52,792 nt of DNA from positions 1-52,792 of the forward strand of contig CAZJHO010000008.1 in the NCBI GenBank assembly GCA_964546015.1, given 5' to 3'. The notes under the pieces were generated by a model. That model saw nothing but the letters and a program-made list of their open reading frames with translations. It did not search any database and had not been told where the DNA came from. The position numbers and the translations under genes were made by a program. Source of the stretch: JAFGVL01 sp964546015. Its GTDB lineage: Bacteria; Bacteroidota; Bacteroidia; Bacteroidales; Paludibacteraceae. This document shows, in pieces, positions 24,507 to 33,394 of the stretch; the stretch's first letter is position 1; the number at the start of each line of letters is the position of its first letter.

Positions 24507-26114
24507 TTATTTTTTCAATTCCTTTATTGCTGCACGCAATGATTGGTTGTCCGGATTCATTTCCAGTACTTTTTCAAAATATTCTATGGCTTGAGCTTTA
24601 TTTTTGTTAAGCAAATAATAATTTCCCAAGTACATACAACACTCTGTAATATCTTTATTGCGTTTACCATCTTCGTTAGCAGCAGTCAATTTCTCTAAAG
24701 CTTGTTCATACATCGGCTTAGCCAATCCTTTGGATAAATCTTCTCCTTCGAGAGCTACTGCAGTTCTGGCGCGCCAGAAAAATCCTAAGTAATGGTCGGC
24801 ATTCATATCCGTTACAAGGGTAAACAGACTGTCTGCTTTATGGAGATAATCTGTTTTTGCAGTCATATTTCCGTTAACAGCTTCTTGATTCCCAGCTAAA
24901 TAATAGGTTCTACCAAAAGTATAATAATCAAATGCTGTTATTTGTTTTGTCGAATTCAAATATTTTTGAAAATAGTTAATTGCTTCCGGAAATTTTTCCA
25001 TTTTTTCATATGCTGCCGCTATATCTTTATAAATTTCTACCTCCGAAGAATCTTTACTTAACGCTTTTTCAAAATAAACAATTGATTCTGAATCTAATTT
25101 ATTCCTAGCCAAAATTTTAGCATAAGTAGAATAATCTTGTGCTATAAATTCTCCCTTAGATTGGAAAAAGATTTTACCCTGAGCTAATGCTGCCTCATTT
25201 TGACCCAATTCATAGTAATTATACATCTGAATACGCTGCATGATAAAATTGGCTGTATCTGATTTTAGCACGAGTTGCGTTTGTTGCAAAGATTTTTCAT
25301 AATCTTTGGTAAAATATAAAAGGCTCGCATAAGTCTGATGCTCACTTAACGGAATCCCCGGTTTATCAATAAATTGTTCGAAAGCAGTAATCGATCTTTT
25401 AAAGAAACCTCCGTTGTAATACACATTAGCGCTTTCGATATATACCGGCAAATAATCAGGCGATTGAGCAATTATTCTATCAAAATAATTTGCTGCCTGT
25501 GTTATGTTCATTTTGCTGTACAATTTGGCAACTTTCAATATAGCTTCTTTATTCAATTTATCAAAATATATGGCATTCTCATATTTCGAAATAGCTTCAC
25601 CTATTTTGTTTTGACTTAACAATAAATCTCCTTCGGCAACATAAGCAGGCGGATAATTTTTCTTTGCTTTCATTGCCTGTTCAATCATTGCATTGGCTTT
25701 ATCATACATTTTATTTTGTATGTACATCAACGCTAATTCTGTGTAAACCAATGGATTTTTTTTGTCTTTTTTAATCGCCTGGTTAGAAAAATCTTCGGCA
25801 AGCTCTGTATTCTTTTTCATTAATCCTAATTTTGCCTCTCCGATAGAAGCAAAAGCAGATTCTGAATCTGTAATCTTTTTAAAATAAACTGTAGCAGAAT
25901 CAGCTTTATCCAGTTGGCAATAAACATCACCCAAATAATAGTACGCCTCAGAAGTAGGATTAGTTCTAACAGCATTGAGCAAAGTTGTTTTTGCCATTTC
26001 ATACATGCCTACATTCCTAAACTCAACTCCTTTTTCCACTTGTCCGGCATAAACATTGGTCAATAAAAATACCGAACCGGCATAAGTTAATAATCTTTTC
26101 AAATTTAATTTCAT
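24507..26114 (-). CDS. Exported TPR protein of the TonB-ExbBD operon
   Basis: 535 residues from ATG 26114, which gives a clean signal peptide (MKLNLKRLLTYAGSVFLLTNVYA); an ATG eight codons upstream is possible. The rest is about thirteen TPR units, such as AYYYLGDVYCQLDKADSAT and YFEKVLEMNPDNQ. In Bacteroides the same gene order ends in a large TPR protein. A periplasmic scaffolding role for energy transduction is inferred, not shown. It starts 51 bases after the PstS-like gene and is followed by the operon terminator. Confidence 0.83.
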   Translation of the reverse strand: MKLNLKRLLTYAGSVFLLTNVYAGQVEKGVEFRNVGMYEMAKTTLLNAVRTNPTSEAYYYLGDVYCQLDKADSATVYFKKITDSESAFASIGEAKLGLMKKNTELAEDFSNQAIKKDKKNPLVYTELALMYIQNKMYDKANAMIEQAMKAKKNYPPAYVAEGDLLLSQNKIGEAISKYENAIYFDKLNKEAILKVAKLYSKMNITQAANYFDRIIAQSPDYLPVYIESANVYYNGGFFKRSITAFEQFIDKPGIPLSEHQTYASLLYFTKDYEKSLQQTQLVLKSDTANFIMQRIQMYNYYELGQNEAALAQGKIFFQSKGEFIAQDYSTYAKILARNKLDSESIVYFEKALSKDSSEVEIYKDIAAAYEKMEKFPEAINYFQKYLNSTKQITAFDYYTFGRTYYLAGNQEAVNGNMTAKTDYLHKADSLFTLVTDMNADHYLGFFWRARTAVALEGEDLSKGLAKPMYEQALEKLTAANEDGKRNKDITECCMYLGNYYLLNKNKAQAIEYFEKVLEMNPDNQSLRAAIKELKK

Positions 26115-26165
26115 TGCTATATATTTTAGTGTTTTCAAGAAAACAATTTTATTATGATAAAATAT

Positions 26166-27119
26166 TTAAAATTCTTTGGTTGTTTGGATAATTCGAATTG
26201 GCTGTGTTTCAGGAACCAATCCTGATTTCAAAATAATATATTGCCCGCGTTGGCTGCATAGAAACGAAGTAAAACCGGTAGATAAACCGCCCCGCGGGTC
26301 ATTTAGTATAGCATATACTCCTCTCGTAAACGGATAATCGCCAGTAGCAATATAGGCTTGATAAGGCTTAAAGCTATTAAAATCATCGGCAAAATCCAGT
26401 TTACTAACCGCTACAACAGACACTCGTTCATTAAAACTTAAATTGGTAGAATCAGCCGGATTACCTACCCAATTCACTCCAATAACTCCCAATGCATGCG
26501 GAGATTTAGCAACATAATCAATCACCTCTTTATTTTTTTTCTCTGCAAACAAATTTGTTGCCAAAGTTGCACCTTTACAAACAGAATCCATCATATAACG
26601 CAAACATCCCGATTCTTTATGGTCAAATACTACATTTATATCACCTTTTAAAGGGCTTTTCGGATTAAGTTGATTCCATTTGGAAATCTTTCCGGTTAAA
26701 ATATTTTCAATATCCTTTACACTAAGTATTGAATCAGAATTTGATTTATGTACAATTAACGCAATAGCATCAGTAGCTATTTTCCATTCGGCGGGGAAAT
26801 ATTTATTGTCTGCAAATTTCTTTTTTTCCGAATCGGTCAATCTACGCGAAATAATACACAAACGAACACTATCTGCATACAACAAGTCAAGTGCTTCTTT
26901 TTCTGTTGTATAAATAGGCATCACACCAGCCAATGGATAAATTGTTTCAAAAACATTTATTTCATTTCTAATAATTGGCTCAAACGATTCGTCAGCAGCA
27001 ATCGGTATGAAGCCTGATGTAATTTCATCTTGCCATTTTCCATCTTTGGGTTTATTGTTACATGCAATAAACAAAGTCCCAATACAAAGAAAAAATAATA
27101 TTCCTTTAAATAGTTTCAT
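26166..27119 (-). CDS. PstS-like substrate-binding lipoprotein
   Basis: A 317-residue lipoprotein: signal MKLFKGILFFLCIGTLFIAC with cysteine at the lipobox. The body follows the type II periplasmic binding fold of PstS (ESFEPIIRNEINVFE near residue 45, VKDIENILTGKISKWNQ near 135, PHALGVIGVNWVG near 205, YAILNDPRGG near 275). It would bind phosphate or a related anion. No pstCAB permease genes are here; instead it sits in the exbB-exbD-exbD-tonB operon, so it may serve something other than an ABC transporter. Confidence 0.85.
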   Translation of the reverse strand: MKLFKGILFFLCIGTLFIACNNKPKDGKWQDEITSGFIPIAADESFEPIIRNEINVFETIYPLAGVMPIYTTEKEALDLLYADSVRLCIISRRLTDSEKKKFADNKYFPAEWKIATDAIALIVHKSNSDSILSVKDIENILTGKISKWNQLNPKSPLKGDINVVFDHKESGCLRYMMDSVCKGATLATNLFAEKKNKEVIDYVAKSPHALGVIGVNWVGNPADSTNLSFNERVSVVAVSKLDFADDFNSFKPYQAYIATGDYPFTRGVYAILNDPRGGLSTGFTSFLCSQRGQYIILKSGLVPETQPIRIIQTTKEF

Positions 27120-27133
27120 TATAAAAAAAGATA

Positions 27134-27181
27134 AAGTGTAAAACTCAAAAGCAAACTAACACCACTTTAAGTTTTACACTT
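27134..27181 (-). terminator. Hairpin upstream of the PstS-like gene, possible attenuator
   Basis: AAGTGTAAAACT (27134-27145) pairs perfectly with AGTTTTACACTT (27170-27181). Read on the minus strand it follows the small membrane protein and is followed by a T-rich run (TATCTTTTTTTAT) just before the PstS-like ATG. It could reduce expression of the last two genes of the operon. Confidence 0.5.
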
Positions 27182-27197
27182 ATAATAACGAATAAAA

Positions 27198-27434
27198 TTA
27201 ACCTTTATGCTGTCGAATAATCAAAATTTTCTCAATAGCCCTGTATATCCTGAAAATCCCATATAATGCAAGAATAATCCCTAAACCTAATCGAATGGGG
27301 TAATCCATTAAGTGTCCAAATACAGCTGTAAAAGCTAACAAATAAGATAAAAAGAGATAAAAAACAGCCATAACGGATTCAAACACCATAAGGAAAATCT
27401 CTTTCGCCCCTAATTTTTGCTTATTATCTTTCAT
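27198..27434 (-). CDS. Small membrane protein of the TonB operon
   Basis: A 78-residue protein with two transmembrane helices: about residues 11-36 (EIFLMVFESVMAVFYLFLSY and on) and 45-62 (RLGLGIILALYGIFRIYR), joined by a short loop with HLMDYP. Both ends are basic and probably cytoplasmic. It has no recognised domain, but a gene of this kind recurs between tonB and pstS in Bacteroides-type operons. It starts 6 bases after tonB. Confidence 0.65.
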   Translation of the reverse strand: MKDNKQKLGAKEIFLMVFESVMAVFYLFLSYLLAFTAVFGHLMDYPIRLGLGIILALYGIFRIYRAIEKILIIRQHKG

Positions 27435-27440
27435 AATAAA

Positions 27441-28259
27441 TTATCTGATTTTAAACAATACCGGCAATGTATAATATACAGCAACAGCTTTTCCATTTTG
27501 AGTACCGGGAATCCACTTAGGCATGATGTTTACCAAACGAATTGCTTCTGCATCTAAACGAGGGTCCAAGGATTTTACTACTGTTACTTTTGTAATAGAA
27601 CCATCTGTTCCTACCGCAAAGCGTACTGCAACACGCCCTTGCACACCTTCTTCCAAAGCTGCCGGAGGATAATTCATGTGTTTACCCAAAAATGCATATA
27701 ATTCTTTCTCTCCACCCGGAAATGAAGGCATTACTTCCGCAAACTGACGGATTTCGGGTTCTGCTTGTTTTGCAGTAACTTGCTCTACTTTATTCAGAGT
27801 GTTCGGATCAACGGCATTTTCACTATCGGAACCTTTTATGTCTTCACTAAAAATAATTTTATCGGACTTGGTAACTTCCTCTTGTGTCCGCATATTATCT
27901 TCGTCCGGAGCATTTTTATCGATTACCGGAGGCGTAAATTTAATTGCCGCTTTAAGTTCAGGTGGTGGAGGCGCTTCTATTTCTTGCACATTTTGCTCAG
28001 GTTTTGGTTTGTTTAAATCAACCTCAGTCATTTTTACCACTTCTTCAATTGCCTCAGCTTGTTTTTCGGGCAACACTTGGTCTAACAATAATGGCAAAAA
28101 GATTATTAACAAACATGCTACAGCAACTATTATTAATGCTCTGATATGTCGCTCGGGCGATGTTTTACGAAGTTGGTACGCGCCAAAGGCTTGGTTTTTT
28201 CCTTCAAAAACCATATCGCACCACTCTTGTGAATTTAGATTTACATCTTTAAGATTCAT
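27441..28259 (-). CDS. tonB: Energy transducer TonB
   Basis: A 272-residue TonB. The cytoplasmic start carries the Bacteroidota signature WCDMVFEGKNQAFGAYQLRK, then a transmembrane helix at about 41-62. A periplasmic spacer holds a proline cluster (EAPPPPELK near 100). The C-terminal TonB domain covers about residues 185-272 (SFPGGEKELYAFLGKHMNYP, GRVAVRFAVGTDGSI, DAEAIRLVNIMPKWIPG). It carries proton-motive energy from ExbB/ExbD to outer-membrane TonB-dependent receptors. It lies 29 bases after the second exbD. Confidence 0.95.
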   Translation of the reverse strand: MNLKDVNLNSQEWCDMVFEGKNQAFGAYQLRKTSPERHIRALIIVAVACLLIIFLPLLLDQVLPEKQAEAIEEVVKMTEVDLNKPKPEQNVQEIEAPPPPELKAAIKFTPPVIDKNAPDEDNMRTQEEVTKSDKIIFSEDIKGSDSENAVDPNTLNKVEQVTAKQAEPEIRQFAEVMPSFPGGEKELYAFLGKHMNYPPAALEEGVQGRVAVRFAVGTDGSITKVTVVKSLDPRLDAEAIRLVNIMPKWIPGTQNGKAVAVYYTLPVLFKIR

Positions 28260-28288
28260 TTTGATAATATTTTAAGGTGATACGAATT

Positions 28289-28930
28289 TTAATTAGCTGT
28301 AGCTGCTGCGTTTCCTTTTGTCAAAAGATTCTTCAGCAAAAAGTCGTCAGCTTTGGTATAGTCCACGATAGCGTATTTACCGACATTACATATAAGCATC
28401 TCGTCCAACACATCAATCATATTTTTGTACGAAGAATCATCTGTTGCCTTAATAATAACAACCAAAGCATCTTTGGCTCCTTTTATCTCGGCTGATTGTT
28501 TTTTAAATTCTTCATCGGTTATTTCATTTTTGTTGCGTTTTTCTTTTGCTTCTTCAATCCGTGAAATAATATTTACATTGCGATCAAGCAACACCTTGCG
28601 TAATCCGTTGGACGAATAATCACTTTCTTTTACAGATTGGTAGTCTTTATAGTCGGGCTCACCAAAATAGTAAAACACTTTATCTCCGGCAGTAACTAAA
28701 ATAGTCATTGCCAAATCAGGTTTTATTTTGGTACGGCTTTCTATTTTAGCATCCTTGTCAGGCATGCTTATTTCCATTGTTTGCGGCTTACTTAAAGTGG
28801 TACAAAACATGAAAAAAGTAATCAAAAGCATGTTCATATCCACCATTGGAGTGAAATCGACACGCAGAGTGATCTTCTTCTGTTTATTTTTTCCTCCTTT
28901 TTCATTGCCACCTGTATTTATTTCTGCCAT
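28289..28930 (-). CDS. exbD: ExbD/TolR family protein, second copy
   Basis: A 213-residue protein with one transmembrane helix near 32-52 (FTPMVDMNMLLITFFMF), which carries the conserved membrane Asp used for proton flow. The periplasmic domain is longer than in E. coli ExbD and has a charged helical insert (IEEAKEKRNKNEITDEEFKK), as often seen in Bacteroidota. It ends with the typical MIDVLDEMLI and YAIVDYTKADD. Its start lies 3 bases after the first exbD. Confidence 0.9.
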   Translation of the reverse strand: MAEINTGGNEKGGKNKQKKITLRVDFTPMVDMNMLLITFFMFCTTLSKPQTMEISMPDKDAKIESRTKIKPDLAMTILVTAGDKVFYYFGEPDYKDYQSVKESDYSSNGLRKVLLDRNVNIISRIEEAKEKRNKNEITDEEFKKQSAEIKGAKDALVVIIKATDDSSYKNMIDVLDEMLICNVGKYAIVDYTKADDFLLKNLLTKGNAAATAN

Positions 28931-28933
28931 AAT

Positions 28934-29563
28934 TTAGTTCGTTTTATGTTCGTCAGTTTCTGCTTGTGTGGTTTTTAGACTTGTAATCAAATTATATCTA
29001 CTGATGCTCAAGTCTTGCAATGAATTCATCACATATTTTACTTTCGCGTAAGGAGTTTTAGCATCAGCCTTAATTGCAACGATGAGCGCCGGATTAATAT
29101 CGCGTGCATTTTTTACCCACACTTTAAACTGGTTATTTAAGCTATCGGTTGGTATTCCACGCAGAGAGGTTATCACTTCGTCTTGTTTTTCGGACGAAAG
29201 GGCTAAAAACTCTTTCATATTTTGAATAGGCACACCAAACGACGGTGCAAGGCTGAATTTCTTTAATTCCTCCGGAGTAAAGGTTATATTGTACTCTTGA
29301 CCAACCTTTTCCAGCAATTGATATTTATCTTCTTGCTTGTCCAACGACATATATACATCTCCTTTCGGTTCAATGAGAATTGAAAGTACATTGATTTCCG
29401 GTATTTTTATCTCCGAAACCGAACTTGGTGTTATCACCTGTACAGGTTCTTTCTTGATAAAAGTAGATGTAAGCATGAAAAAGGTAAGCAAAAGTACAGT
29501 CACATCACTCATCGCTGTCATGTCGATGAATGTACTTTTCCGTTTTACTTTTACTTTTGGCAT
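28934..29563 (-). CDS. exbD: ExbD/TolR family protein, first copy
   Basis: A 209-residue protein. The transmembrane helix near 15-36 (MTAMSDVTVLLLTFFMLT) holds the conserved Asp. The periplasmic region includes an insert (FTPEELKKF to about SLRGIPTDS) and closes with VKYVMNSLQDLSISRYNLIT. The two ExbD copies differ considerably and may form a heterodimer on the ExbB pentamer (inference). It follows exbB by 27 bases. Confidence 0.9.
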   Translation of the reverse strand: MPKVKVKRKSTFIDMTAMSDVTVLLLTFFMLTSTFIKKEPVQVITPSSVSEIKIPEINVLSILIEPKGDVYMSLDKQEDKYQLLEKVGQEYNITFTPEELKKFSLAPSFGVPIQNMKEFLALSSEKQDEVITSLRGIPTDSLNNQFKVWVKNARDINPALIVAIKADAKTPYAKVKYVMNSLQDLSISRYNLITSLKTTQAETDEHKTN

Positions 29564-29590
29564 AATTCTTTTTTAGTTTAAAATATATGC

Positions 29591-30409
29591 TTATTTATGT
29601 TTTTCTGCGTAAGTTTGAACGATAGAGAAGCCCATCTCATCGATTGCATAGGTAATATTATCAATTTTACCGGTAAAGAAACTGTAAGCAATAATTGCCA
29701 ATGCACCGGTTGCAATACCAAGTGCCGTATTGATAAGAGCCTCGGAGATACCGGTTGCCAAAGCTACCGAATCCGGAGCACCGGCATTGGCAAGAGCAGC
29801 AAACGAACGAATCATACCCAATACTGTTCCTAACAATCCGAATAATGTTCCTAAAGTAGAAATAGTTGCAATAACCGGAAGATTTTGTTCCATTGTAGGC
29901 AATTCCAATGCAGTAGCTTCTTCTATTTCTTTTTGAATAGCTAATAATTTTTGTTCTTTAGATAAATCTTCTGTTGTATCTTGCATATCTTCATATTTTT
30001 TCAATCCGGCAAAAACAACTGCAGCCACAGATCCTGTTTGGTCTTCGCAAAGTTTTTCAGCACCACTCATATCGCCTTCTTTCAATCTGGCTTTAACACT
30101 GGCTACAAAGTCAATTAAATCACCTTTTCCTTTTGCTTTGTTAATAGCGAAAAAACGCTCGATACTCAAAGTAAGCACAGTCAACAACAAAGTAATAACA
30201 ATTACAACAACAGGACCTCCTTTATAGATAGTTCCCAAATAATCGCCCGGTAGTGGGTGATTGCTATTGTCTCCACCTACAAAGTGACTCGAATCACCAA
30301 AAATGAAAGTGAACACACAAAACGCAATAACAAAGCATGCTACTAAAATAATACCAGCCGAAATTCCACGAGATTTTCCTTTTACAAGATTTTTTTTCGA
30401 TGTTTTCAT
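29591..30409 (-). CDS. exbB: MotA/TolQ/ExbB proton channel protein
   Basis: A 272-residue protein with an N-terminal transmembrane helix (about 19-37), a second one (about 68-84, VVVIVITLLLTVLTLS), a cytoplasmic helical domain (KGKGDLIDFVASVKARLKEG and on), and the two conserved channel helices near 180-240 (IATISTLGTLFGLLGTVLGMIR and LINTALGIATGALAIIAY). These Thr-lined helices form the proton path with ExbD. The extra N-terminal helix is common in Bacteroidota. First gene of the operon. Confidence 0.93.
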   Translation of the reverse strand: MKTSKKNLVKGKSRGISAGIILVACFVIAFCVFTFIFGDSSHFVGGDNSNHPLPGDYLGTIYKGGPVVVIVITLLLTVLTLSIERFFAINKAKGKGDLIDFVASVKARLKEGDMSGAEKLCEDQTGSVAAVVFAGLKKYEDMQDTTEDLSKEQKLLAIQKEIEEATALELPTMEQNLPVIATISTLGTLFGLLGTVLGMIRSFAALANAGAPDSVALATGISEALINTALGIATGALAIIAYSFFTGKIDNITYAIDEMGFSIVQTYAEKHK

Positions 30410-30744
30410 AAATAAAAAGTTAGTTAAGTAAATTATATTATTGATTTAATTTTATTTTTAAAACAGTTTAAATGAGAATTTATTATTCAAAATATATCTT
30501 TTTTTAATTTATTATCATCCTGACTTTTATCGACATTATGAATAAAACGGAGCAAATGTAGGATAAAGTTTTGAGATAGAAAAAACATTTTTAAGAATTT
30601 GGGCAAAAGAATATCCTAAAAGCTATAAATTTTAATTCGGGAAAAACTTTAAAAAACAAGATGGTAAAGTTTTGATAATTCTTCAATTAATCATAAATTT
30701 GCATTCATTTTTAAAACACACAAACCTTTAATTTATTTAAATCT
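30410..30744. promoter_or_regulatory. Divergent regulatory region between exbB and the Ig-like lipoprotein
   Basis: This 335-base gap has promoters in both directions. For exbB, TACATTTG at 30560-30553 (minus) is a -7 box, giving a leader of about 145 bases. The word TAAAGTTTTGA occurs twice in the same orientation (30564-30574 and 30665-30675), and its near-complement AAAACTTTA at 30643-30651 makes a 9-base inverted repeat with the second copy. One copy touches the -7 box region of exbB, the other overlaps the -33 element of the rightward promoter. This is a possible shared operator. Confidence 0.45.
30671..30701 (+). promoter_or_regulatory. Promoter of the Ig-like lipoprotein gene
   Basis: TTTG (30671-30674), 19 bases, then TAAATTTG (30694-30701), followed by CA. 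This is an exact match to the Bacteroides consensus in sequence and spacing. The leader is about 38 bases. Confidence 0.8.
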
Positions 30745-31833
30745 ATGAAAAAGTTCTTTTATTTCTTGTCAGTTGCTATAGTGAGCACTGCATTTCTTTC
30801 TTCATGTAGTAAAGATGATGATGCTCCGGATATTACTCCTCCCGATGCACCTGTAATTACTGCAGAAAATAATAAAATTAAAGCCGATGCCACAAACATC
30901 TCCGGTACGGGCGAAAAAGGAGCTTTCCTTACCATTTATGTGAATGATCAAATTTCGTCGTCTATGGTTACAACAGTTGATGGGAACGGTAATTGGACTA
31001 TCACTCCGATTACAATTGCCGAAGGACAAAAAATATACGCTAAGCAAACAGATGCCGCTGGGAATGAAAGTGAAAAAAGCAATGAAGTCACCATTATAGC
31101 TGCCAACGCAGATCCGGGAGATACTACTGCTCCTGCAAAGCCTACATTGACTGATATTACCGACAATCAAATACGAAGCGATGCAACTACCATCACAGGT
31201 GGAGCAGACGAAGCCGGAATCACAGCCATTCTTTATGTAAATAATGTAGAAAAGACTACCGTTACAGTTACCCCTGGCAAAACATGGACATTTACTTTTT
31301 CCAGCATTACACCAAGTATCACTCTTCAACCTGGAAACAAAATTTATGTTAAATTAAGAGATGCTGCCGGAAATGAAAGTGTAAAAAGTGACGAAATAAC
31401 CGTTGTTTCTCCAATTGTAGGTACTTGGAAAAAGACCGAAGCGAAAATGCATTATACAAATCAAATAGGAGCAAATCCAAATTCTATAAATATTAGTTGG
31501 GAAGCTAGTTTAACTTTCACTAAAGATAATAAAGTAACACAAGACTTAACAGCCGGAGAAACAATATACGAAGGAACTTATACTTTGTCCGGTAATACAT
31601 TAACCATTACCTACACACAAAAAAAGATACGGCAACCTAATTTGCAATATCAACCTGATCTGACTTTCTTATCTCCTGAAGTGCAAAAATTTACACTAAC
31701 TTACACAGGGAATAACAAATCATCTATTGAATTAAATATGGCTAAAACAGATGTTTCTGCACAATTTAGTCCAAACATTATAAGTGGACAACACTATAAT
31801 GCCTATTTCGTATTAAAAGCAAACAGACAATAA
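30745..31833 (+). CDS. Surface lipoprotein with two Ig-like repeats and a lipocalin-like C-terminus
   Basis: A 362-residue lipoprotein with lipobox LSSC at about residue 21, followed by acidic residues (SKDDDAPD), a sequence that in Bacteroides can direct lipoproteins to the cell surface. Two bacterial Ig-like repeats of about 90 residues follow: both open with PxAPV or PAKPT, contain a GxGxWT or GKTWTFT strand, and end with DAAGNES and KSxEVT/KSDEIT. The last 130 residues (VGTWKKTE, IYEGTYTLSGNTLTITY) look like a lipocalin-like barrel. Binding or adhesion is plausible; the ligand is unknown. It is a single-gene unit with its own promoter and terminator. Confidence 0.75.
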   Translation: MKKFFYFLSVAIVSTAFLSSCSKDDDAPDITPPDAPVITAENNKIKADATNISGTGEKGAFLTIYVNDQISSSMVTTVDGNGNWTITPITIAEGQKIYAKQTDAAGNESEKSNEVTIIAANADPGDTTAPAKPTLTDITDNQIRSDATTITGGADEAGITAILYVNNVEKTTVTVTPGKTWTFTFSSITPSITLQPGNKIYVKLRDAAGNESVKSDEITVVSPIVGTWKKTEAKMHYTNQIGANPNSINISWEASLTFTKDNKVTQDLTAGETIYEGTYTLSGNTLTITYTQKKIRQPNLQYQPDLTFLSPEVQKFTLTYTGNNKSSIELNMAKTDVSAQFSPNIISGQHYNAYFVLKANRQ

Positions 31834-31857
31834 TAAAAAATGATAAAAAACAATAAA

Positions 31858-31887
31858 CAAAAGCGAAGCAATTATGCTTCGCTTTTG
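31858..31887 (+). terminator. Intrinsic terminator of the lipoprotein gene
   Basis: CAAAAGCGAAGCA (31858-31870) pairs perfectly with TGCTTCGCTTTTG (31875-31887), loop ATTA. The right arm also carries the TTTG used as -33 element of the next promoter. Confidence 0.82.
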
Positions 31888-31913
31888 TATTTTCAATATT
31901 TGTATTATTTTTG
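31884..31913 (+). promoter_or_regulatory. Promoter of the GH28 gene
   Basis: TTTG (31884-31887), 18 bases, then TATTTTTG (31906-31913), followed by CTG. The -33 element overlaps the terminator stem of the previous gene. The leader is about 38 bases. Confidence 0.7.
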
Positions 31914-31956
31914 CTGGGAACCCAAATAAGTATAAATCTAAAAAAAACTTTAACTT

Positions 31957-33378
31957 ATGAGAAAAACAATTTTGTTTGTTTCGTTATTAGCAGCCTGCAA
32001 TCTGTTTGCCGGAAAACCTACCGAGAAAAATGATCCATGGAAAGAAATGGAAAAAGTGCTTAAAAACATCAAAGACCCTGAGTTTAAAGACGCTAAATTC
32101 AATATTCTCGACTTTGGAGCCAAAGAAGGCGTTGAAGACTACCAAAACGATGCTATCAACAAAGCCATTCTTGCTTGTACAGAAAAAGGCGGAGGTATGG
32201 TAATTGTTCCTACCGGAATTTTCTACACCGGACCTATTACATTAAAAAGCAATGTAAATCTTCATTTGGAAGATGGCGCTATATTGAAATTCTCTACTAA
32301 TCCTGAAGATTACCTTCCTGCAGTGCTTACCCGTTGGGAAGGATGGGATTGTATTAACTTCCGCCCATTAATTTATGCTTATGGTGAAATAAACATAGCT
32401 ATTACCGGTAATGGTACTCTGGATGGACAAGCGACAAGCGACAATTGGTGGCCTTGGAAAGGAAAACCTGAGTATGGTTGGAAACCGGGCATGATCAGCC
32501 AAGAATGGAACGGCACTAAAGCAAATGGTGGTCGTAACAGATTGGCAAAAATGGAAGAAGATAATGTACCCTACCAACAACGCATTATGACTATCGAAGA
32601 TCGTCTTCGTCCTTCATTCGTAGAACCTTACAACTGCAAAAATGTATTATTGGAAGGATTTACTCTGATCAATTCTCCTTTCTGGTGCTTACATCCGTTC
32701 ATGTGCGAAAATGTAATCGTGCGTGGCATAACGGTAAAAAGCCATGGACCTAATAATGATGGTTGTGATCCTGAATCATGCAAAAATGTGTTGATTGAAA
32801 ATTGTTTGTTCGATACCGGTGATGACTGTATTGCTATTAAATCAGGGAAAAACAATGATGGTCGCAGATGGAAAAAACCATCGGAAAACATCATTATACG
32901 CAATTGCGAAATGAAAGACGGACATGGCGGCGTAGTACTTGGCAGCGAAATTTCGGGTAATGTAAAAAATGTTTGGGTAGAGAATTGTAAAATGGATAGT
33001 CCAAACCTTGACCGCGTAATTCGCATCAAATCAAATCCTATCCGTGGAGGCGAATTAGAAAACTTTTTTATCCGCAATATTAAAGTAGGTGTTTGTGACG
33101 AAGCTGTTTTCCGTGTAGAAATGAAATACGAAAAAGTAACGCAAGGTCCGAATATGCCGTTAGTTAAAAACTTCTTAATGGAAAATGTAACTAGCGAAAA
33201 GAGCAAATACGGAATTTTTATTGACGGATTTGCGGATACTCCTCAAAAACAAGTTACCGGCGTAACTTTTAAAAATTGCACTTTCAATAATGTAACTACT
33301 CCATACAAAATCGTAGGAGCCGAAAACATTACATTTGATAATGTAATAATTAACGGAGAATTAGTTGAATACAAATAA
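31957..33378 (+). CDS. Glycoside hydrolase family 28, polygalacturonase-like
   Basis: A 473-residue exported enzyme (signal MRKTILFVSLLAACNLFAG). Residues about 50-120 carry the common N-terminal motif FGAKEGVEDYQNDAINKAI. The parallel beta-helix holds all four GH28 active-site blocks: NNDGCDPES (NxD), DTGDDCIAIKSG (DD), KDGHGGVVLGSE (GHGG) and RVIRIKSN (RIK). The enzyme should hydrolyse alpha-1,4 galacturonide bonds of pectin or rhamnogalacturonan, in the periplasm or outside. The cysteine in the signal is not in a good lipobox. No SusC/SusD pair or other pectin genes are nearby, so it is not in an obvious polysaccharide utilisation locus. Confidence 0.92.
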   Translation: MRKTILFVSLLAACNLFAGKPTEKNDPWKEMEKVLKNIKDPEFKDAKFNILDFGAKEGVEDYQNDAINKAILACTEKGGGMVIVPTGIFYTGPITLKSNVNLHLEDGAILKFSTNPEDYLPAVLTRWEGWDCINFRPLIYAYGEINIAITGNGTLDGQATSDNWWPWKGKPEYGWKPGMISQEWNGTKANGGRNRLAKMEEDNVPYQQRIMTIEDRLRPSFVEPYNCKNVLLEGFTLINSPFWCLHPFMCENVIVRGITVKSHGPNNDGCDPESCKNVLIENCLFDTGDDCIAIKSGKNNDGRRWKKPSENIIIRNCEMKDGHGGVVLGSEISGNVKNVWVENCKMDSPNLDRVIRIKSNPIRGGELENFFIRNIKVGVCDEAVFRVEMKYEKVTQGPNMPLVKNFLMENVTSEKSKYGIFIDGFADTPQKQVTGVTFKNCTFNNVTTPYKIVGAENITFDNVIINGELVEYK

Positions 33379-33394
33379 TTGAATATAAAAATCC

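Noticed and set aside
31957..33378. The GH28 enzyme as part of a polysaccharide utilisation locus.
   Set aside because: No SusC/SusD-like pair, sensor or other glycosidase lies near; the neighbours are a lipoprotein unit and comF.
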